Assembly (NCBI GenBank): GCA_029777335.1
Contig: JAKOSN010000020.1
Coordinates: 1 to 64,000, forward strand
Direction of reading: 5' to 3'
Source: Planctomycetota bacterium
Lineage (GTDB): Bacteria; Planctomycetota; Planctomycetia; Gemmatales; Gemmataceae
Length of the DNA stretch: 64,000 nucleotides
Positions 58,379 to 64,000 of the stretch are shown one piece after another. The position numbers and the translations under genes were made by a program. The notes beneath the pieces are model-generated. The model did not search any database, had not been told where the DNA came from, and was given only the letters and a program-made list of their open reading frames with translations. The first letter of the stretch is position 1. Every line of letters begins with the position of its first letter.

Positions 58379-60148
58379 ATGGCTGACACGTTTACCAGTC
58401 TGGCAGTCGACGTGGTCGCCTTACCTCCCTGGGCCGTTGTGGCATTTGCCGCCCGTTGTGCCGAGCGCGTTCTCCCGGCGATCTTTCAGGGAGCCCACCT
58501 CCACATGGACCGGATCCTGGTGCCCCAGTTTTACACGATCTGGGCGACTCAAGAGGCCGCCGCGACGGCGACCGTTCCTCCCAAACCGCCAGCCGAGGTG
58601 CAGCAAAAGGCGGTCGATGGCATCAAGCAAATGGACGAGTGGATCGAAGGCTCGTCCGCCATCAGGACCGCGGCACTGGCGTACAAGATGGCGAAGGCAG
58701 CGCCAGCCGGATCTGCGGGGCTGACCAGGGAGTTGACCAATCTCCTGCGCCTGGTCCAGAAAGTCGGCAGCAACTATCCGACACTCCTCCAGGCCGTGCA
58801 ACGGGATGCCGCCGACCTCGCTGCCGCCGCAAAAAAAGGCAAGTGGACCGATGACATTGGCGTATCACAATCGGTCTTTGGCCCCCTGTGGATCGAACCA
58901 CCTCCCTCGCACTGGGTCGTCGACTCTCCCTATCTGGCGCCAGGGAAATGGCAGGACTATCTGGAAGGGGAATATCCCTGGATTGTGTTGCGCCGAGATA
59001 CCCCGCTGGTGCACCTGGGATTTGCCTCACGCTGCGTGCATCGCATTCTCCCCTTGCTCTATCAACATCCCGATCAGAAGATCTGTAAACTCTTCGGAGA
59101 GGGGGCATGGATCGCCGCCACCTTTGCTGCCGACCCCGAGAACAAGAAGATCCAGGCTGAGCTGAAGAAGTTCGCCGACATGACCGCCAAGTATCGATCG
59201 CAGATGGACCCGTTTCTCCCCTGGCATGTCCAATGCGCCATCTGCGCGGTGATGCAGTCGCTCTGGTTGGGGATGGGCATCCTGAAGCAAAGCGGCTCCA
59301 CAAATATCCCCTCGGCGAAGCTAACCATGGAGTACACCGCTCTGGCCTGCGATTGTATGGGTACCAACGTGGAGGAACTGCAACAACGCGAGTGGGATCA
59401 GGTGCGCAGCTGGGCCGTGGAACACCAGGTGAATCCAACCACCCCAGTACCGCAGACGGTGTTCGGTCCACTGTGGCCCGACAAAAAGCCGGCAAAACCC
59501 TGGCCCGAACCGAGCGAAATCGATTTTGAGGCGTTTCGCGATCTCTCATGGATGCAACCAGCCAGCGAACCGATCCCCGCGGTGCAGGAGTTGCCCCTCT
59601 GGGCCGAACTCGCTTACTGTCTGCGGATTCTGCGCCGCGCGACCCCGTGGGTGCTTGAGAAGCAAGGGCGCCACCTCACCCCAGCACACGTGGAGGTGTT
59701 GCACAAGTATCTCGATTTCTGGGCAAAAATGCTCGCCCGCGCCGATGCGAGCAAGTCAACCCTCGCGGAGCTGGACCAGATCTACGAGGAATGGGTGAAG
59801 TTGTGGGGAGCTATCCACGGCTCCACTGCGACCGCGATTCTGATGAACTTTCTCTTCCCAGTCGCCGAGTTGCAGCGGCAACTTCGCCCCTTGCTGTCCA
59901 GGAAGAATCTCAAGGAGCACGAACTCGGGATCGCGGCATCGCGGTGCAAGCGGTTCGCCGATCAGTATACGAGATCCTTGCAAATTCGAGGATTCAGCAT
60001 CCTCGCGGCCGAGGAATATCTCCGCCTGAAACAGCAGGCGGCCGCCGAGTCGTGGACCAATACGACGCCTGTTCCCCTGGAAAAATGCGGTCCGCTCTGG
60101 CCCGAGGGAGCACCCAAATGGTGGCCCAGAAACGGCCCCACCTGCTGA
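58379..60148 (+). CDS. Protein with three internal modules ending in FGPLWP-type motifs, function unknown
   Basis: 589 residues, no signal peptide or membrane helix. Three modules of ~165-210 residues. Each begins with a Trp/Leu-rich helix followed by an Arg-rich one (LPPWAVVAFAARCAERVLP, TPLVHLGFASRCVHRILP, LPLWAELAYCLRILRRATP). Each ends with VFGPLWI (~166), TPVPQTVFGPLWP (~361) and TPVPLEKCGPLWP (~571). The helical modules are diverged, the closing motif is conserved. No known domain recognised. It has its own promoter and terminator. Lysine/tryptophan pattern is soluble-helical; a role in protein binding is possible. Confidence 0.7.
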   Translation: MADTFTSLAVDVVALPPWAVVAFAARCAERVLPAIFQGAHLHMDRILVPQFYTIWATQEAAATATVPPKPPAEVQQKAVDGIKQMDEWIEGSSAIRTAALAYKMAKAAPAGSAGLTRELTNLLRLVQKVGSNYPTLLQAVQRDAADLAAAAKKGKWTDDIGVSQSVFGPLWIEPPPSHWVVDSPYLAPGKWQDYLEGEYPWIVLRRDTPLVHLGFASRCVHRILPLLYQHPDQKICKLFGEGAWIAATFAADPENKKIQAELKKFADMTAKYRSQMDPFLPWHVQCAICAVMQSLWLGMGILKQSGSTNIPSAKLTMEYTALACDCMGTNVEELQQREWDQVRSWAVEHQVNPTTPVPQTVFGPLWPDKKPAKPWPEPSEIDFEAFRDLSWMQPASEPIPAVQELPLWAELAYCLRILRRATPWVLEKQGRHLTPAHVEVLHKYLDFWAKMLARADASKSTLAELDQIYEEWVKLWGAIHGSTATAILMNFLFPVAELQRQLRPLLSRKNLKEHELGIAASRCKRFADQYTRSLQIRGFSILAAEEYLRLKQQAAAESWTNTTPVPLEKCGPLWPEGAPKWWPRNGPTC

Positions 60149-60162
60149 TGGGCAGCTCTGGG

Positions 60163-60206
60163 AAAAGGAGAACCCTTCAACCAAGGACAAACGTTCTCCT
60201 TTTTCT
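60163..60206 (+). terminator. Terminator of the triplicated-protein gene
   Basis: Stem aaaaggagaac (60163-60173) and gttctcctttt (60193-60203) with T run, 14 nt after the stop. Confidence 0.8.
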
Positions 60207-60270
60207 GGGCGCGTGCCACGAAGCGCCCTGGGCCGTGCCCGGAAGCCTGCTTTTTGGTGACAGGCAGATG

Positions 60271-62187
60271 TCAGTTGAGTTCCACCGCTTCTTCCCAGTG
60301 CGCGTAGAGTTGTTTCAAGCGATCCTTGACCTCCTCGAACTGACGGGTGGTTTCCTTGACCTTCTCGCCATCGCGATAGAGATCCGGCGAGGCCATCAAC
60401 TGCTCCAGTTCGTGCAGTTCCATCTCCACCGTCGCAATATCCTGCTCGATTTCTTCCACCTTGCGATACGGGAATTGTCGCTTTGGCTTGACCGGCTTGG
60501 AGTTCGATCGTGACGAGTTGGTGTTCCCCTTGGCGGCACTCGCCCCGCTCTCCTTGCGTGCACGGTCGCGCTCCGCCTCTTCCTTCTGCGCCCGCATCAT
60601 CTCGTAGGTGTCGAAGTTGCCGTGAATCACCTCGACCTTCCCCTGGCCGTCCAGCACGAGCAGCAGATCGACCACGCGATTGAGGAAGTAACGATCGTGG
60701 CTCACAACAATCAGTGTGCCTTCATACGCCAGCAGCGCTTGCTCCAGCGCATCGCACGCCCACAGATCGAGGTGATTGGTCGGCTCGTCGAGAATGAGGA
60801 CGTTCACGCCCTGAGCGACCAACCGCGCCAGCGCTGCCCGTGATCGTTCGCCCCCGCTCAGGGCACCCACCCGCTGGTAGACCTGGTCTCCCGTCAATCC
60901 AAAGCGCCCCAGCAGGTCGCGCATCTGTTGTTCGACGGCATCCGGATCATCCTCGGGCCAGACAGCGCGGATCACGGGCTTCTCCGGATCGAGCGTTTGC
61001 AAGTGCTGATCGTAATAGCCGAACTCGACCAGGTGGCCGCGCTGCACCTTCCCCTCGTCGGGTTCCTCTTCCCCCAGCAGAACTCGCAGGAGTGTGGTCT
61101 TCCCCGAGCCATTGGGGCCCATGATCCCCAGTCGTTTGCCGCGGGGCAAACTGAACGTCAGTTCCTTGAACAGCGGTCTGTCATACGATTTGCCCAGCCC
61201 CTCCACCTGGAGAACCACGTCTCCGCTTCGCCGCACCGGGAGAAAGTGCATCTGCGGAGTTTCAATCATCGTGGGGCGTTCCACCCGTTCCAGTCGATCA
61301 AGTGCTTTCTGGCGCGAGGCGGCCTGCTTGTGCAATTGACCATAGTGCACCCGGCGAATGTACTCTTCCTGTTTCTCGATGTACTCGCGTTGTGCTTCGT
61401 ACGCTTTCAGCTCCTGTTCATAGCGTTCCTGGCGCAGTCGCCAGTATTGCTTGAAATTCCCTGGATAGCTGCTGATCCGGTTGGCATGCATCTCGAAGAC
61501 CTTGGTCACCACGCGATCGAGAAAATAGCGATCATGGCTGACGACAATCATTCCCTCGGGCTGTTTGCTCAGGTATTCTTCCAGCCATCGGGTCGTGTCA
61601 ATGTCGAGATGGTTGCTCGGTTCGTCGAGGAGCATCACATCAGGAGAAGCGAGGAGCAACTTGGCGAGCATCAGGCGGCTCTGCTGTCCCCCGCTGAAGG
61701 TGGAGACGGGACGCGGATAATCCTCTGCGCTGAAGCCCAGGCCATCGAGAACCTGACGAATGCGATGATCGACATGGTAGGCATCGTGCTGACGCAACAG
61801 TTCATTCAGCCGATCGTAGCGAGCCGCCAGAGCGTTGCGTTCGGCCTCGTCGGTGGCGCGCGCGAGTTTCTCCGCCGTCTGGATCATGTCATCGTGAGCG
61901 GCCAGGAACTCATCGAGGGCCGAGCGCGCCTCGTCGAAAAGGGTGCGGCCAGGGGCAAAGTCCGGTTGCTGGCTGAGCAAACGAATGCGTGCCCCCGCAT
62001 GCAGGCGAACATCCCCTTCGTCGGGATGATCCAGCCCTGCAAGGATGCGCAGCAAGGTGGTTTTCCCCACGCCATTGGGACCAACCAACCCCACCCGTTC
62101 GCCGGCGTGCAATTCAAAGCCAACATTCTCAAAAAGGGGGCCAGCGTCGAACCCGCGTGAGAGACTCCAGCAACTCAACAACAGCAT
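60271..62187 (-). CDS. ABC-F family ATPase (Uup-like)
   Basis: 638 residues, two ABC domains. First: Walker A GPNGVGKTT, signature FSGGQ, Walker B VMLLDEPSNHLD. Second: GPNGSGKTT, signature LSGGERSRAALA, LILDEPTNHLD. The linker (~240-310) is long and Arg/Glu-rich (QEEYIRRVHYGQLHKQAASRQKAL), and the C-terminal part (~540-638) is a Lys/Glu-rich coiled coil, as in Uup and YdiF. No membrane domain. ABC-F proteins act on the ribosome; which member this is (Uup, EttA or other) is not settled. Start ATG 62187. Confidence 0.92.
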   Translation of the reverse strand: MLLLSCWSLSRGFDAGPLFENVGFELHAGERVGLVGPNGVGKTTLLRILAGLDHPDEGDVRLHAGARIRLLSQQPDFAPGRTLFDEARSALDEFLAAHDDMIQTAEKLARATDEAERNALAARYDRLNELLRQHDAYHVDHRIRQVLDGLGFSAEDYPRPVSTFSGGQQSRLMLAKLLLASPDVMLLDEPSNHLDIDTTRWLEEYLSKQPEGMIVVSHDRYFLDRVVTKVFEMHANRISSYPGNFKQYWRLRQERYEQELKAYEAQREYIEKQEEYIRRVHYGQLHKQAASRQKALDRLERVERPTMIETPQMHFLPVRRSGDVVLQVEGLGKSYDRPLFKELTFSLPRGKRLGIMGPNGSGKTTLLRVLLGEEEPDEGKVQRGHLVEFGYYDQHLQTLDPEKPVIRAVWPEDDPDAVEQQMRDLLGRFGLTGDQVYQRVGALSGGERSRAALARLVAQGVNVLILDEPTNHLDLWACDALEQALLAYEGTLIVVSHDRYFLNRVVDLLLVLDGQGKVEVIHGNFDTYEMMRAQKEEAERDRARKESGASAAKGNTNSSRSNSKPVKPKRQFPYRKVEEIEQDIATVEMELHELEQLMASPDLYRDGEKVKETTRQFEEVKDRLKQLYAHWEEAVELN

Positions 62188-62245
62188 GTTTGTCGTCCGT
62201 CGAGAACCGATCCTGAATTCGGGTCCGGCAAGAGGCGTCTCTCCC

Positions 62246-63268
62246 CTAGACCACCTGCGCGGCCGGCAGAACGTTCAGGAACTTGTCCACGCCCTTGCCG
62301 GGGAAGGCGGGGGCGGCCCGTTCCAGGTCCGGCAGGGCCTCCACCTGACGTCCATCAAACCACAAATGATAGCCATACAGGAAGAGCAGATAGGGATCGT
62401 TCGGGTGCGCCTGGCGAGCACCCTCCAGTTGTTGCAGATGTTCCGAGTAGTCTGCCACGTTGGCCCCGTACAATTGCAGCGGTTGCCAGGCGACTCGGGG
62501 CCACTCCGGCTCACGCGCCAGGCCGGCGAAGATCGATTCCACCGCCAGACGATACTTCCCCAGAGCCATCTGCGCCTGCGCAAGGAGGAAATAAGGCAGG
62601 GGCGCTTGCGGGGCGACGTTGATCGCTTGTTGAAAATGTTCGGCGGACAACCCATACATCTGGCGCGCGAAGGCGGCTCGCCCCAGGGTGAGTAACCGGG
62701 CCTGTTCAACCACCGGATCGGGATCGGGTTGCGGCGCACGGGGCAACGGCGGAAAGATGGGCTCCTTCTCCTTCGCCTTTGCTTCGGGTTTGGGTTTCTC
62801 AGGAGCAGGTGGAGGAGGCGCGGGCGGAATCGGCTTCTGGGCGCGCGCACGATTGTCTCGGTCAAGCGGCCGAAACACCCCGCGATCCTGCCCAGGGACT
62901 GGTTTCTCCGCCGGCGGTTGCTCGTCGAGATCGCGGGGCGGAATCCGTTGCCTCGGCGCGGGATCAACCAGCAAGGCGAGCGGAGGGGGAGGCGCCACCA
63001 GCAAGGGCGGCGGCGAATAAACCACAATCTGAGTAAAAGAACTACCAAACGGTCGATAGCCGGGGAATCCGCCGTAGTAGGCGCTGTATCCGCTATTGAA
63101 GTGGAGCCCAAACGCGCTATGCCGGGAGATCCTCTGGTAGTTGATGGAGAGCCCGTTGCCCTGCACGCCGAGATGCCCCGGCGGAATGAAAAAGGGCGGT
63201 TGTGCGAACAACAGTCCCGCTGTCCCCAGTCCGATCATCAGGCTGAGCAACCACCGTAGCATTCTCAT
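62246..63268 (-). CDS. Exported Pro-rich TPR protein
   Basis: 340 residues from ATG 63268 with GAGGAG 6 nt upstream. Signal peptide ~1-22 (LRWLLSLMIGLGTAGLLFAQ). Residues ~25-80 are Gly/Tyr-rich (SAYYGGFPGYRPFGSSF). A Pro/Lys-rich linker follows (~90-185, APPPPLALL, PAPPPPAPEKPKPEAKAKEKE). TPR-like helices fill the C-terminus (~200-325: LGRAAFARQMYGLSAEHFQQAINVAPQAPLPYFLLAQAQMALGKYRLAVESI). Probably spans or lines the envelope through its linker; function unknown. Divergent from the metal-transport lipoprotein gene. Confidence 0.78.
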   Translation of the reverse strand: MRMLRWLLSLMIGLGTAGLLFAQPPFFIPPGHLGVQGNGLSINYQRISRHSAFGLHFNSGYSAYYGGFPGYRPFGSSFTQIVVYSPPPLLVAPPPPLALLVDPAPRQRIPPRDLDEQPPAEKPVPGQDRGVFRPLDRDNRARAQKPIPPAPPPPAPEKPKPEAKAKEKEPIFPPLPRAPQPDPDPVVEQARLLTLGRAAFARQMYGLSAEHFQQAINVAPQAPLPYFLLAQAQMALGKYRLAVESIFAGLAREPEWPRVAWQPLQLYGANVADYSEHLQQLEGARQAHPNDPYLLFLYGYHLWFDGRQVEALPDLERAAPAFPGKGVDKFLNVLPAAQVV

Positions 63269-63409
63269 GCGGCACTCCTCGCCCGCGCCGGGGCTCACCA
63301 ACCCCCTCTTGTTGTTGTACGGCAATTATCGGGACCTCCCGGAAGCGGGGCAAGCGAGAAGTTGGCGAATCCCTCCTTCGGACAGCTGCTTCTCCTTGGG
63401 GCAATCACC

Positions 63410-63438
63410 TTGCCCTCCCCCGGCAGAACGTCTACAAT
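63410..63438 (+). promoter_or_regulatory. Sigma-70 promoter for the metal-binding lipoprotein gene
   Basis: TTGCCC (63410-63415), 17-nt spacer, TACAAT (63433-63438), about 40 nt before ATG 63480. A Zur-like operator was looked for in 63443-63470 and not recognised with confidence. Confidence 0.65.
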
Positions 63439-63479
63439 CGCTTTTGGTATAACAAAGTATTGTCGTCGTGAGGTGACTG

Positions 63480-64000
63480 ATGCTACTCTCCCGGACCTTG
63501 CGCGTCGCGCTGTTTGCATTCGCTGCTCTGGCCGGGGTGATCGTCGCGGGGTGCGGCACCGTTCAGGATCCCTGGGCCGGCAAGGGAGGTCCGCCGCGGA
63601 TACTCACCACCATCGCTCCGATTGACTGCTTTGTTCGCAATGTCGCCGGCGAACACGCGGGCATTTTGTGCCTGTGCAAAACCACTGGCCCGCACGACTA
63701 CCAGTACAATATTCGCGACACCCTCTATCTCAAAAAAACCAATCTCTTTCTGAGTAACGGTGTGGGCCTGGATGATAGCTTTGTCGACCGCATGGTCCAC
63801 AACAGCGATAATGCACAGTTACGCACGCGCAAACTCGGCGAGGGCATGCCCGCCAACCTGCTCGCCGCCGCCTCGGAGCATGAACATCTCCCGGGGCAGA
63901 AGCATCATCATCACGGCGAGTACGATCCGCATCTCTGGCTGGGGATTCCTCAGGCGATCTACATGGTCCAGGCCATCCGCGACGAGTTGAAAACGATCGA
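63480..64000 (+). CDS. Metal ABC transporter substrate-binding lipoprotein, 3' truncated by window
   Basis: The first 173 residues are visible. Lipoprotein signal with lipobox VAGC (Cys25). ILTTIAPIDCFVRNVAGEHAGI, CKTTGPHDYQYNIRDTLYLKKTNLFLSNGVGLDD is the ZnuA/TroA-type cluster A-9 pattern, with the first metal His in GPHDY. A His-rich loop HEHLPGQKHHHHGEYDPHLWLG follows, typical of zinc receptors, with a second metal His in DPHLW. It delivers zinc or manganese to an ABC importer; the His loop favours zinc. ATG 63480 has GAGGTG upstream. Importer genes should follow to the right. Confidence 0.9.
   Translation, partial: MLLSRTLRVALFAFAALAGVIVAGCGTVQDPWAGKGGPPRILTTIAPIDCFVRNVAGEHAGILCLCKTTGPHDYQYNIRDTLYLKKTNLFLSNGVGLDDSFVDRMVHNSDNAQLRTRKLGEGMPANLLAAASEHEHLPGQKHHHHGEYDPHLWLGIPQAIYMVQAIRDELKTI

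Noticed and set aside
63443-63470. Zur box upstream of the metal lipoprotein
   Set aside because: The AT-rich stretch has no clear palindrome matching a Zur consensus.
1-64000. tRNA, CRISPR, insertion sequence or prophage
   Set aside because: No T-loop/anticodon arrangement, regular direct repeats, transposase or phage structural gene was seen.

Overview
The window looks like chromosomal DNA of a planctomycete, probably a member of the Gemmatales. The pointers are a GC-rich composition, many Tat-exported sugar-isomerase-like TIM barrels, a giant VWA protein, a WD40 protein kinase, FHA and HEAT-repeat proteins, a bifunctional nuclease, a PQQ/cytochrome c fusion of the PVC type, and a receiver domain fused to a BldC-type helix-turn-helix. 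The lineage is an inference from gene content. I see no tRNA, rRNA, CRISPR array, insertion sequence or phage gene. Most of the region reads as ordinary core plus lineage-specific chromosome.

Layout. 1-2001: end of a DUF4139-like protein, a Dabb protein, and an exported TIM-barrel gene broken by a frameshift. 2090-5220 (minus): a polysaccharide supply and export operon (Wzm-like permease, Wzt-like ATPase, manA, sugar 3,5-epimerase). 5701-11157: a 1593-residue VWA/TPR/Gly-repeat protein, then an FHA protein. 11180-14837 (minus): a tightly overlapping four-gene operon (inositol-3-phosphate synthase, TIM barrel, UbiA prenyltransferase, PAP2 phosphatase) that may make a prenylated or inositol-containing lipid. 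15168-22298: ribBA, a membrane protein, the secG-yicC-gmk-rpoZ block, a bifunctional nuclease, and proB. 22408-26282: an ECF sigma factor with a one-TM neighbour, a PDZ protein, a TIM barrel, and a histone-deacetylase-like hydrolase. 26294-33576 (minus): two HEAT-repeat proteins and a large TPR protein. 33859-41393 (minus): a 21-blade WD40 pseudokinase, a Kdo-hydroxylase-like dioxygenase, an HDOD-histidine kinase and its response regulator. 41947-48369: mnmG, a tiny kinase-like protein, a CBM9/PQQ/cytochrome c fusion, and a beta-rich protein of unknown function. 48514-50127: aroF with an elaborate 5' leader. 50156-58214: a Cys-rich protein, a small gene behind a sigma-54 promoter, a BshC-like protein with a glycosyltransferase, CnoX with an aminotransferase and a TIM barrel, and a receiver-PP2C phosphatase. 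58379-64000: a triplicated unknown protein, an ABC-F ATPase, a TPR lipoprotein-like protein, and the start of a metal-binding ABC lipoprotein.

The most striking signal is the roughly 500-nt leader of aroF (DAHP synthase). It holds a short reading frame in which 10 of 19 residues are Phe, Tyr or Trp, followed by a 14-bp terminator hairpin, which is the layout of ribosome-mediated transcription attenuation. Upstream of it, after a good sigma-70 promoter, lie a second tiny reading frame (10 codons with a strong Shine-Dalgarno) whose end is built into mutually exclusive hairpins, and a further terminator-like hairpin. Other observations worth follow-up are the 21-blade pseudokinase, the 151-residue minimal kinase-like protein, the receiver domain with Glu in place of the phosphoacceptor Asp, and the sigma-54-driven 66-residue protein.
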